Assembly (NCBI RefSeq): GCF_000619945.1 | Contig: NZ_JHVC01000001.1 | Location: forward strand, 620,001 to 684,000 | Direction of reading: 5' to 3' | Length of the DNA: 64,000 nucleotides | Origin: Clostridium lundense DSM 17049 | Lineage (GTDB): Bacteria; Bacillota; Clostridia; Clostridiales; Clostridiaceae | In this document: in pieces, positions 41,320-49,068 of the stretch | Numbering within the stretch: the stretch's first letter is position 1 | How the letters are laid out: every line of letters begins with the position of its first letter | Notes under the pieces: generated by a model | What the model was told of the DNA's origin: nothing | The model's input: the letters and a program-made list of their open reading frames with translations, nothing else | Databases searched by the model: none | Position numbers and translations under genes: made by a program

Positions 41320-42117
41320 GTGAACAATAGATATTTAGGAGCTCTTATATTATCACCTCTTATAGTTTTTTTATTTATAGGAGGAATATTTTTAAAATAT
41401 TTAGTTTTTATATTATCATTATGCGGGTTGTATGAATTTTATAAGGTTCTACGGGAAAAGGATATTCATTCTTTTAGCATAGTAGGATATATATTATGTA
41501 TAATATATTATTTAACTTTAGGAACAAGAATAAATACGGATTTATTATTTTACATAATCATTTTAGCAACTTTGATATGCTTAAGTATCCCTGTTATAAA
41601 GATAGAATATAATTTCATTGATGTAGCTACTACCTTATTAGGATTTTTATATGTTCCAATATTTTTTAGTTTTATTGTATTAGTGAATAATAAACCTTAT
41701 GGAAACTATCTTATTTGGCTTATATTTTTATCTTCTTGGATATGTGATACTTCAGCCTATTATTCAGGAAAATTTTTTGGCAAACATAAGTTATGTCCTA
41801 AGGTAAGTCCCAAAAAAACTATTGAAGGGTCTATAGGGGGATTTTTAGGAAGTATGCTTTCCTGTGGAATTTTAGGAATATTTGTTGTAAATAAAGGTGT
41901 AAATATACCTTTAATACACTTTTTTTTAATAGGTGCATTATGCGGAATACTGGTCCAATTTGGAGACTTAGTAGCATCCTCAATAAAAAGATTTGTAGGG
42001 GTAAAGGATTATAGTAACTTAATTCCAGGTCATGGTGGAATATTGGACAGATTTGATAGTATACTTTTTTCATCAGTAGTGGTATTTTATTATTTAAGTT
42101 TTATAGTAGGAATTTAA
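41320..42117 (+). CDS. cdsA: Phosphatidate cytidylyltransferase
   Basis: Makes CDP-diacylglycerol, precursor of the acidic phospholipids, in the membrane. The 265-residue product has about eight helices. The C-terminal signature is spread over SPKKTIEGSIGG and FGDLVASSIKRFVGVKDYSN, ending in the LIPGHGGILDRFDS motif of the family. Start is GTG 41320 after AGGAG. It follows uppS at 24 bases and is followed by a terminator. Confidence 0.95.
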   Translation: MNNRYLGALILSPLIVFLFIGGIFLKYLVFILSLCGLYEFYKVLREKDIHSFSIVGYILCIIYYLTLGTRINTDLLFYIIILATLICLSIPVIKIEYNFIDVATTLLGFLYVPIFFSFIVLVNNKPYGNYLIWLIFLSSWICDTSAYYSGKFFGKHKLCPKVSPKKTIEGSIGGFLGSMLSCGILGIFVVNKGVNIPLIHFFLIGALCGILVQFGDLVASSIKRFVGVKDYSNLIPGHGGILDRFDSILFSSVVVFYYLSFIVGI

Positions 42118-42132
42118 TAAAATTATATAAAT

Positions 42133-42167
42133 AAAAACACTTAGAATTAAAACTCTAGGTGTTTTTT
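42133..42167 (+). terminator. Intrinsic terminator after cdsA
   Basis: AAAACACTTAGA pairs with TCTAGGTGTTTT (one G-U pair) across an eight-base loop, then T-tract. Confidence 0.85.
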
Positions 42168-42231
42168 ATATTAATATATGTAAATATTATAGAATATAAT
42201 ATGGTATAGCATTTATGTGGAGAATAATACT

Positions 42232-43200
42232 TTGTTTTATAGTAAAAATGAAAATAAAAAATTAATATATTGTATTATTGCATTAGTTATAGTTGTTTTA
42301 TTCACCTTATTCATAAAAAAATATTTTAAACCATTCTTTGTAATTGTAATTTTACTTTTCCTTTGTAGTCCAGTATATAAAATTTTATCTAAACTTAACA
42401 TCAATAATAGAAAAATTAAAGGTATAATAAGTGTAATTTTTGTAAATATGATAATATTAATTTTTATAATATATATTGGTAATTGGTTGTATGGAATTAA
42501 AGATATAATTGTTCAAAGTATAGTAAAGGTTGTAAATGGGTTAGAGAAATTAAGTAAGAATTTAAATTTGAATTTTACAGGAATTAATAAGGAAATTGAA
42601 AAATATTATTTTAATGTTCTTAATAGTAATTTCTTAAGGAGAGGGGCAGTTTACACCACAGATAGCATCATGAATTATTTTGTAGCTAATATAGCTGCTT
42701 ACTTTATTTTGGTAGATAAATATGTTATATTTAATTGGACTAAAAATTTTATATCACCAAAACAAGCAGAGTTTATTAAAGAAAAAATTAAAGATATCAA
42801 AAACATAATAAAAGTAGAAATACTTTTAATTTTAATAACTACTTTGGAAACTATATTTGGACTTATGGCTTTGAATATAGAAAACTACATTATACTAGGT
42901 ATAGTTTGTGGTATACTGGATTTATTACCTTATGTAGGGACTATAATTATGTTTATGCCTTTGGTATTATATAATATTTCTATAGGTAATTATATAATTG
43001 CTTTTGGACTTACTTGTCTTTATATATTGTTATTTATTAACAGACAAATTATGGAGACGAAATTTATGAGTAGTAAACTAAAAATACATCCCATATTTAC
43101 TTTATTATCATTATATATTGGGCTAAAAGCTTTTGGTATAATAGGAATGATAACAGCACCTTTATATATAATAATTTGTAAAGGTATATTAGAAATATGA
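42232..43200 (+). CDS. AI-2E-family (YtvI/PerM-like) membrane permease
   Basis: A roughly 322-residue integral membrane protein of the AI-2E transporter family. Hydrophobic helices at about 12-30, 33-48, 65-90, then a polar loop, then a C-terminal bundle including LGIVCGILDLLPYVGTIIMF, the conserved 'D-(I/L)-P-Y-x-G' family signature, and KIHPIFTLLSLYIGLKAFG. Substrates are unknown for most members. Start choice is uncertain: TTG 42232 has GGAGA nine bases upstream, GTG 42217 lacks a good site. It lies between cdsA and dxr without an obvious link to either. Confidence 0.85.
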   Translation: MFYSKNENKKLIYCIIALVIVVLFTLFIKKYFKPFFVIVILLFLCSPVYKILSKLNINNRKIKGIISVIFVNMIILIFIIYIGNWLYGIKDIIVQSIVKVVNGLEKLSKNLNLNFTGINKEIEKYYFNVLNSNFLRRGAVYTTDSIMNYFVANIAAYFILVDKYVIFNWTKNFISPKQAEFIKEKIKDIKNIIKVEILLILITTLETIFGLMALNIENYIILGIVCGILDLLPYVGTIIMFMPLVLYNISIGNYIIAFGLTCLYILLFINRQIMETKFMSSKLKIHPIFTLLSLYIGLKAFGIIGMITAPLYIIICKGILEI

Positions 43201-43237
43201 TTTTCTAAAAAGTTATGACTGCAAAGGAGAGATTGTA

Positions 43238-44398
43238 TTGAAAAACATATGTATATTAGGGGCTACAGGCTCAATAGGAACTCAAGCTTTGGAGGTTATT
43301 AGGAAGGAAAAAGATAATTTTTCTTTAACCGCTGTATCTGCCAATAAGAGTTGGGAAAGGGTGGCAGAAATAATAAATGAATTTAATCCAAAGTATGCTG
43401 CTTTAATGGATAATGTTTCTTATGAAAAACTAAAAATTTATTGTAATGAAAATAATAAGAATACAGAAATATTATTTGGAATAGAGGGATTAAATACTAT
43501 AGCTTCATTAGATGAAGTAGATATAGTATTAACATCTGTAGTTGGGATGATAGGACTTAGACCAACATTAAAAGCTATACAAGCAGGAAAGGATATAGCT
43601 TTAGCTAATAAAGAAACTTTGGTAGTGGCGGGAGAAATAATAATAGAAGAGGCTTTAAAAAATAATGTAAAAATACTTCCAGTAGACTCTGAACATGGAG
43701 CTATATTTCAATGCTTAAGAGGAAATTCTAATAAAGATGTAAATAAAATATTATTAACTGCATCTGGTGGTCCTTTTAGAGGGAAAAGTACCACTGAATT
43801 AAGAAATGTTACTGTGGACGAAGCATTAAAACATCCCAGATGGAACATGGGCAAAAAAATATCAATAGATTCAGCGACTCTTATGAATAAAGGGTTAGAA
43901 GTTATTGAAGCGCATTTTTTATTTAATGTTGATTATGATGACATTCAAGTAATTGTTCATCCGGAAAGTATAGTGCATTCCATGGTAGAATATAAGGATG
44001 GAAGTATTATAGCTCAACTTGGAACAACAGATATGAAATTACCAATACAATATGCTTTTAATTTTCCAGAAAGAAAAGAAGCTGTAGTAGAAAAGTTAGA
44101 TTTTTATAAGATTAAAAATTTAACCTTTGAAAAGCCTGATATGGAAACTTTTAAGCCACTAAGATTAGCTTATGAGGCTGGCAAAGCAGAAGGGTTAATG
44201 CCTGCAATTCTAAATGCAGCAAATGAAATAGCTGTAGAATTGTTTTTAAATAAAAGAATAAAATTTTTAGACATAGGAGATATTTTAGAAGAAACTATGT
44301 CTAAATTTAACGAAAACCATAAAGTCACTACTATAGAAGAAATAATAGAAATAGATGAAAAAGTAAGACAGTATTTAAGAAACAAGTATTTTCTATAA
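43238..44398 (+). CDS. dxr: 1-deoxy-D-xylulose 5-phosphate reductoisomerase
   Basis: Second step of the MEP isoprenoid pathway: NADPH-dependent conversion of DXP to MEP. The 386-residue product starts MKNICILGATGSIGTQALEV with the Rossmann nucleotide loop, and has NKETLVVAGE, LPVDSEHGAIFQCLRG, LTASGGPFRG, and HPRWNMGKKISIDSATLMNK. Start is TTG 43238, seven bases after AAGGAGA. The pathway partner ispG lies two genes downstream. The dxr-rseP-ispG order is common in Clostridia. Confidence 0.97.
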   Translation: MKNICILGATGSIGTQALEVIRKEKDNFSLTAVSANKSWERVAEIINEFNPKYAALMDNVSYEKLKIYCNENNKNTEILFGIEGLNTIASLDEVDIVLTSVVGMIGLRPTLKAIQAGKDIALANKETLVVAGEIIIEEALKNNVKILPVDSEHGAIFQCLRGNSNKDVNKILLTASGGPFRGKSTTELRNVTVDEALKHPRWNMGKKISIDSATLMNKGLEVIEAHFLFNVDYDDIQVIVHPESIVHSMVEYKDGSIIAQLGTTDMKLPIQYAFNFPERKEAVVEKLDFYKIKNLTFEKPDMETFKPLRLAYEAGKAEGLMPAILNAANEIAVELFLNKRIKFLDIGDILEETMSKFNENHKVTTIEEIIEIDEKVRQYLRNKYFL

Positions 44399-44418
44399 AT
44401 ATTTAAGGAGGAATATAA

Positions 44419-45441
44419 GTGAATATAATAAATATAATTGGTGCAATTTTTGCTTTTAGTTTATTAGTAATTGTACACGAACTAGGACATTTCACATTAG
44501 CAAAATTAAATGGAGTTAAAGTAGAAGAATTCTCTATAGGTATGGGACCTAAACTATTTGGATTTAAAAAAGGTGAAACTCAGTATAATGTTAAAGCATT
44601 ACCTATAGGTGGATATGTAAGGATGTTAGGAGAAGATGGAGAGGATACTACAGACGAAAGAGCATTTTCAAATAAATCTGCCCTGCAAAAATTAAGTGTA
44701 GTTGCTGCAGGACCTTTTATGAATTTAATATTAGCGATAGTATTGTTTGGGATTATTTCGGCCAGCAAAGGATATTATACACCTATAATAAGCCAGGTAG
44801 AAGTTAATAAACCAGCGTATGTTGCAGGTATTAAAGAGGGGGATAAAATACTTAAAGTAAATGACACAAAGATACTTACATGGGAAGATTTTATAACTGT
44901 AGTATATACTAATAAAGGAAATCCATTAAATATTACTTATGAGAGAAATAATGAAATAAAATCTGTAAAGGTTATGCCTGTAAAGAATGAAAAAGAAAAT
45001 AGATATGTGGTAGGAGTCGCGCCAACACCTGTGACAAATCCAAGTATAGGGCAATCAATTACTTATGGTTTTGCTGAAACAAATTCCTTAATAAATCAAA
45101 CCTTTGGGTTTTTAGGAACTATTTTTAAAGGAAAGGCTTCTTTAAATGATTTCGGAGGACCAGTAACTATTATAAAAGTTTCAGGGGTAGCAGCTAAGGC
45201 AGGATTCTTTAGTTTATTATCTTTTGCAGCTTATTTAAGTGTTCAGTTAGCAATATTTAATATAATTCCGTTTCCAGCATTAGATGGAGGTTGGATTATT
45301 TTATTCTTAATAGAGCTCATAACCAGAAGAAAAATTGATAGTAACAAAGTTGGAGTTATTAATTATATTGGTTTTGCTATACTTATGACTTTAATGGTAT
45401 TGGTTACTATAAAAGATATACTGTATCCTATTAAGTTTTAG
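44419..45441 (+). CDS. rseP: Site-2 membrane metalloprotease RseP (RasP/YluC)
   Basis: Intramembrane zinc protease that cleaves anti-sigma factors and leftover signal peptides. The 340-residue product has HELGH at about residues 20-24 in the first helix, a PDZ domain at about 115-190 (PAYVAGIKEGDKILKVN), and the second active-site motif NIIPFPALDGG in the third helix. Four transmembrane segments in all. Start is GTG 44419 after AAGGAGG. It lies 20 bases after dxr and 11 bases before ispG. Confidence 0.95.
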   Translation: MNIINIIGAIFAFSLLVIVHELGHFTLAKLNGVKVEEFSIGMGPKLFGFKKGETQYNVKALPIGGYVRMLGEDGEDTTDERAFSNKSALQKLSVVAAGPFMNLILAIVLFGIISASKGYYTPIISQVEVNKPAYVAGIKEGDKILKVNDTKILTWEDFITVVYTNKGNPLNITYERNNEIKSVKVMPVKNEKENRYVVGVAPTPVTNPSIGQSITYGFAETNSLINQTFGFLGTIFKGKASLNDFGGPVTIIKVSGVAAKAGFFSLLSFAAYLSVQLAIFNIIPFPALDGGWIILFLIELITRRKIDSNKVGVINYIGFAILMTLMVLVTIKDILYPIKF

Positions 45442-45452
45442 GAGATGATTAA

Positions 45453-46502
45453 GTGAAAAGAGCAAAGACAAGAAAAGTAAAAGTGGGAAACATATATGTA
45501 GGAGGAGATGCTCCTATATCAATTCAGTCTATGACAAATACAGATACGAGAGATGTATTTAAAACTGTAGAGCAAATATTAGCTTTACAGAATGAAGGTT
45601 GTGAAATAATAAGATGTGCTGTACCTGATGAAGATGCAGCACATGCTATAAAAGATATAGTAAAAAGAATCAATATACCTTTGGTAGCTGATATTCATTT
45701 TGACCATAGATTAGCTTTAACGTCTATAGAAAATGGAGTATCTGCTCTTAGAATTAATCCAGGAAATATAGGAAGTATGGATAGAGTAAGAGAAGTAGCC
45801 AAAAGTGCTAAGAGTAAGAATATCCCTATAAGAATAGGGGTTAACTCAGGTTCTTTGGATAAAGAATTGTTATCAAAATATGGTGGTGTGTGTTCAGAAG
45901 CTTTAGTAGAAAGTGCTCTACAGCATGTAAGAATATTAGAAGAAGTTAATTTTAATGATATAGTAATATCTATAAAGTCTTCTAATGTTATTCAAATGAT
46001 AGAGAGTTATAGATCTATTTCAAAGAAAGTAGATTATCCACTGCATCTTGGAGTTACAGAAGCTGGAACCTTGTGGAGAGGAACTATAAAGTCAAGCATA
46101 GGCATAGGAACTCTTTTGGCTGAAGGAATAGGTGATACAATAAGGGTATCTCTTACTGGTGACCCAATTGATGAAATTAAGACTGGTAAAGAAATATTAA
46201 AATCCTTAGGACTTTTACATAAAGGATTAGAGTTTATATCTTGTCCAACCTGTGGAAGAACGGAAATTAATCTTATAAATATTGCAGAGGAAGTAGAAAA
46301 AAGATTGGAAGGAATGGATAAAAATATTAAGGTAGCAGTTATGGGGTGTATAGTAAATGGACCCGGAGAAGCAAGAGAAGCTGACATAGGAATTGCTGGA
46401 GGAAAAGGAGAAGGTCTTTTATTTAAAAAAGGGAAAATAATTAAAAAAGTTAAGGAAAATGAGCTTGTAGAGGAGCTATTTAAAGAAATAGAAAAAATGT
46501 AA
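45453..46502 (+). CDS. ispG: (E)-4-hydroxy-3-methylbut-2-enyl-diphosphate synthase
   Basis: Iron-sulphur enzyme of the MEP pathway that makes HMBPP. The 349-residue product contains VPDEDAAHAIKDI and DIHFDHRLAL in the barrel, and the [4Fe-4S] ligands CPTCGR near 263-268 and GCIVNGPGEA near 299-308. Start is GTG 45453 after AGGAGATG. The gene is intact. In many Clostridia polC follows; here a 403-base non-coding region follows instead. Confidence 0.97.
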   Translation: MKRAKTRKVKVGNIYVGGDAPISIQSMTNTDTRDVFKTVEQILALQNEGCEIIRCAVPDEDAAHAIKDIVKRINIPLVADIHFDHRLALTSIENGVSALRINPGNIGSMDRVREVAKSAKSKNIPIRIGVNSGSLDKELLSKYGGVCSEALVESALQHVRILEEVNFNDIVISIKSSNVIQMIESYRSISKKVDYPLHLGVTEAGTLWRGTIKSSIGIGTLLAEGIGDTIRVSLTGDPIDEIKTGKEILKSLGLLHKGLEFISCPTCGRTEINLINIAEEVEKRLEGMDKNIKVAVMGCIVNGPGEAREADIGIAGGKGEGLLFKKGKIIKKVKENELVEELFKEIEKM

Positions 46503-46636
46503 TGTGAAGAATATGTTTGTATACCTAACCAAAATATTGTAGAAGTAATGGAACAAAGAGAGTTTACTGTAAGGAAGATTTAGCAATGAGAGCTAAGGCT
46601 AATAAAATTGTATAGAGGCTTTATATAATCATGGTT

Positions 46637-46672
46637 AAATGATTATAAGAAAGTAATCATTTATTCTTGTTT
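46637..46672 (+). terminator. Weak hairpin terminator after ispG
   Basis: AAATGATTA (46637-46645) and TAATCATTT (46654-46662), then an interrupted T-rich tail. It lies 135 bases after ispG. Before it, 46503-46620 shows short broken reading frames (see findings). Confidence 0.5.
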
Positions 46673-46718
46673 AATTTATAATAAATGGGTATACTATAAA
46701 TATAATGTTAACTTTTCC

Positions 46719-46747
46719 TTGAAATAACGTATTCATTATGTTACAAT
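46719..46747 (+). promoter_or_regulatory. Promoter of the rimP-nusA-infB operon
   Basis: TTGAAA (46719-46724), a 17-base spacer and TACAAT (46742-46747), about 160 bases before rimP. Confidence 0.7.
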
Positions 46748-46785
46748 TAAGACAAGTAAGAGTACTGATAAAATTTTGACGGAGA

Positions 46786-46807
46786 AGAGTGGGTAAAAGC
46801 CCGCTCT
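46786..46807 (+). promoter_or_regulatory. First leader hairpin of the rimP-nusA operon
   Basis: AGAGTGGG (46786-46793) pairs with CCCGCTCT (46800-46807), one G-U pair. It is followed by TTTCTATTTG and then by a true terminator hairpin, and may pause polymerase. Confidence 0.6.
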
Positions 46808-46819
46808 TTCTATTTGTAT

Positions 46820-46845
46820 AAAACGCAACTTTTGTTGCGTTTTTA
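46820..46845 (+). terminator. Leader terminator in front of rimP-nusA
   Basis: AAAACGCAAC (46820-46829), TTTT loop, GTTGCGTTTT (46834-46843), T tail. It lies between the promoter and rimP, so it should reduce operon transcription. NusA-stimulated attenuation of its own operon is known in B. subtilis. Confidence 0.85.
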
Positions 46846-46905
46846 AATTAATTTCTGTATTTAATTTATAATTTACTGCAAAATAATATATAAGGAGGGA
46901 TTATC

Positions 46906-47367
46906 ATGATGAAAGAGAATTTAATCAAACAACTTATTACATTGATAGAACCTATAGTTACCAAATTAAACTATGAATTATATCATTTGGAATTTGTAAA
47001 AGAAGGCGGAGAAAATTATTTAAGAATATATATAGACGATGAAAAGGGAATAGGACTTGATGACTGCGAAAAGGTAAGCAGAACTATAAGTGATATGCTA
47101 GACGAAGTTGATCCTATTGAAGAAAGTTATTATTTAGAAGTATCATCTCCAGGAATAGATAGAGAATTACATAACGATAAGCATTTTGAAAGATATATAA
47201 ATAGTGAAGTTGAGATAAAATTATCTTCATTATTTAATGGAAGTAAAAAATATGAAGGTGTATTAATAGGATTTAATAATGATTCTATAAATATAGAAAA
47301 CGATGGAAAACAAATAGATATTCCAAGGGAAAAAATAAATAAAGTTAAATTGAAGGTAGAGTTTTAG
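46906..47367 (+). CDS. rimP: Ribosome maturation factor RimP
   Basis: Assists assembly of the 30S subunit. The 153-residue product has the N-terminal domain with LYHLEFVKEGGENYLRIYID, the segment LDDCEKVSRTISDMLD, YYLEVSSPGIDRELH, and a C-terminal SH3-like barrel. ATG 46906 (or 46909) follows AAGGAGGG. First gene of the nusA-infB operon, transcribed from a promoter with a leader terminator. Confidence 0.96.
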   Translation: MMKENLIKQLITLIEPIVTKLNYELYHLEFVKEGGENYLRIYIDDEKGIGLDDCEKVSRTISDMLDEVDPIEESYYLEVSSPGIDRELHNDKHFERYINSEVEIKLSSLFNGSKKYEGVLIGFNNDSINIENDGKQIDIPREKINKVKLKVEF

Positions 47368-47385
47368 AGGGAGGTTTAGTCAAAA

Positions 47386-48435
47386 ATGAATGAGGAATTT
47401 GTGGAAGCACTAAGGGAAATTGTTAAAGAAAAGGGAATTAGTGAAGATTTAATATTTAATACTATAGAAGATGCCTTAGTGGCAGCATATAAAAAGAATT
47501 ATGCAAAACAAGGTGCTACAACACAAAATGTTATAGTTAATATGAATAGAGAAACTGGAGAAATAAATGTTTTTTCAAGAAAGACAGTAGTAGAAGAAGT
47601 GCTAGATGAACTAAATGAGATATCACTTGAAGAAGCAAAAGATATAGATCCAAGATATGAACTAGATGAAGTAGTAGATATTGAAGTAACTCCTAAAAAG
47701 TTTGGAAGAGTAGCTGCTCAGGCTGCAAAACAAGTAGTTATTCAAAGGATAAAAGAAGAAGAAAGAAGAATTGTATACAATGAGTTTATTGAAAAAGAAT
47801 GTGATATATTAACAGGTACTGTTATAAGAAAGGATAAATCTAACGTATTCGTAGATCTTGGAAAAATAGAAGCTGTACTTGGTCCTAATGAGCAAATGCC
47901 AGGTGAAGCATATAATTTTAATGAAAGATTAAAATTATATATAGTTGAAGTGAAAAATACTACAAAGGGTGCACAGGTTGTAGTGTCAAGAACTCATCCA
48001 GGTTTAGTGAAGAGATTATTTGAACTAGAAGTTCCAGAAATATATAGTGGAGTTGTAGAAATAAAGAGTATAGCAAGAGAAGCTGGTTCTAGAACTAAAA
48101 TAGCTGTGTATTCTAATGACGAAAATGTAGATCCTATGGGAGCATGTGTAGGACCTAAGGGTATAAGAGTTCAAAACATAGTAAATGAGCTTAAAAATGA
48201 AAAAATTGATATAATAAAATGGAGCAAACTTCCAGAAGAGTATATAGCAAACGCATTAAGTCCAGCTAAGGTTTTAGATGTTGATATTGATGAGAATAAT
48301 AAATCTGCTAGGGTAGTAGTAGAAGATAATCAACTTTCTTTAGCTATAGGTAAAGAAGGGCAAAATGTAAGACTTGCTGCTAAGCTAACAGGTTGGAAGA
48401 TTGATATAAAAAGTTCTTCTCAAGTTTCTGAATAA
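47386..48435 (+). CDS. nusA: Transcription termination/antitermination factor NusA
   Basis: RNA polymerase-associated factor that affects pausing and termination. The 349-residue product has the N-terminal polymerase-binding domain (about 1-125), S1 domain (about 130-200, with LTGTVIRKDKSNVFVDLG), and KH1/KH2 domains (MGACVGPKGIRVQNIVNEL and LAIGKEGQNVRLAAKLTGW). It lacks the C-terminal acidic repeats found in E. coli, as normal for Firmicutes. ATG 47386 follows GGGAGG. It may regulate its own operon through the leader terminator. Confidence 0.97.
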   Translation: MNEEFVEALREIVKEKGISEDLIFNTIEDALVAAYKKNYAKQGATTQNVIVNMNRETGEINVFSRKTVVEEVLDELNEISLEEAKDIDPRYELDEVVDIEVTPKKFGRVAAQAAKQVVIQRIKEEERRIVYNEFIEKECDILTGTVIRKDKSNVFVDLGKIEAVLGPNEQMPGEAYNFNERLKLYIVEVKNTTKGAQVVVSRTHPGLVKRLFELEVPEIYSGVVEIKSIAREAGSRTKIAVYSNDENVDPMGACVGPKGIRVQNIVNELKNEKIDIIKWSKLPEEYIANALSPAKVLDVDIDENNKSARVVVEDNQLSLAIGKEGQNVRLAAKLTGWKIDIKSSSQVSE

Positions 48436-48464
48436 CTGGGTATTAATCGAAGGGTGGTGAATTT

Positions 48465-48734
48465 ATGAAAGTTAAAAAGATACCTCAAAGAATGTGCACT
48501 GGCTGCGGGGAAATGAAACCTAAAAAGGAACTTATAAGGGTAGTAAAAAATAAAGAAGAAGAGGTTTCTATAGATTTAACTGGTAAAAAACCTGGAAGAG
48601 GTGCTTACATTTGTAAAAATGCAGAATGTCTTCAAAAATCTTTCAAAAGTAAGAGGTTAGAAAGAAACTTGGAAACCACCATAAGTGAAGAGATTTACAA
48701 TAAATTAAAGGAAGAGATAATGAATGAAGGATAA
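48465..48734 (+). CDS. rnpM: YlxR/RnpM, RNase P modulator
   Basis: Small basic protein of 89 residues from the YlxR (DUF448) family, recently linked in B. subtilis to RNase P control. It has RMCTGCGEMKPKKELIRVV near the start and GRGAYICKNAECL, with four cysteines that may bind a metal, as in the family. ATG 48465 follows GGGTGGTG. Its end overlaps the next gene by 11 bases. Confidence 0.93.
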   Translation: MKVKKIPQRMCTGCGEMKPKKELIRVVKNKEEEVSIDLTGKKPGRGAYICKNAECLQKSFKSKRLERNLETTISEEIYNKLKEEIMNEG

Positions 48735-49068
48735 ATTTATTTCCTTTCTAGGAATAGCCAAAAAAGCTGGCAAATGTATAGAAGGATACAATAAATGTGA
48801 AGAAGCTTTAAGAAATAATAAATGTGCTTTAATAATTGTATCAAAAGAGGCTTCAGAAAATACTAGAGAAAAGTTTGAAAGAATGGCTAGTACAAGAGAT
48901 ATTCCTATTATTATTGGATGTAGCGGAGAAGATTTATCTTGGATACTTGGAAGAGATAAAATAAATATAATTGGAATAATTGATACTTCGATGGCTACCA
49001 AGTTATCACAACTATGGAAAGAGAAAGAGGAAAATAGTTTCGGGGGTGAATGTTTTGTCAAAAATTAG
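48724..49068 (+). CDS. ylxQ: YlxQ-type L7Ae/L30e-family RNA-binding protein
   Basis: A 114-residue L7Ae-like protein (DKFISFLGIAKKAGKCIEGY, ALIIVSKEASENTREKFE), a family that binds kink-turn RNA; the role in Firmicutes is not settled. ATG 48724 lies inside rnpM and the 3' end overlaps infB by 14 bases, so rnpM, ylxQ and infB are translationally linked. C-terminal residues (SFGGECFVKN) overlap the infB ribosome site region. Confidence 0.92.
   Translation: MKDKFISFLGIAKKAGKCIEGYNKCEEALRNNKCALIIVSKEASENTREKFERMASTRDIPIIIGCSGEDLSWILGRDKINIIGIIDTSMATKLSQLWKEKEENSFGGECFVKN

Noticed and set aside
48980..49054. Upstream extension of infB
   Set aside because: Lies within ylxQ; TTG 49055 has a G-rich ribosome site and gives the family start.
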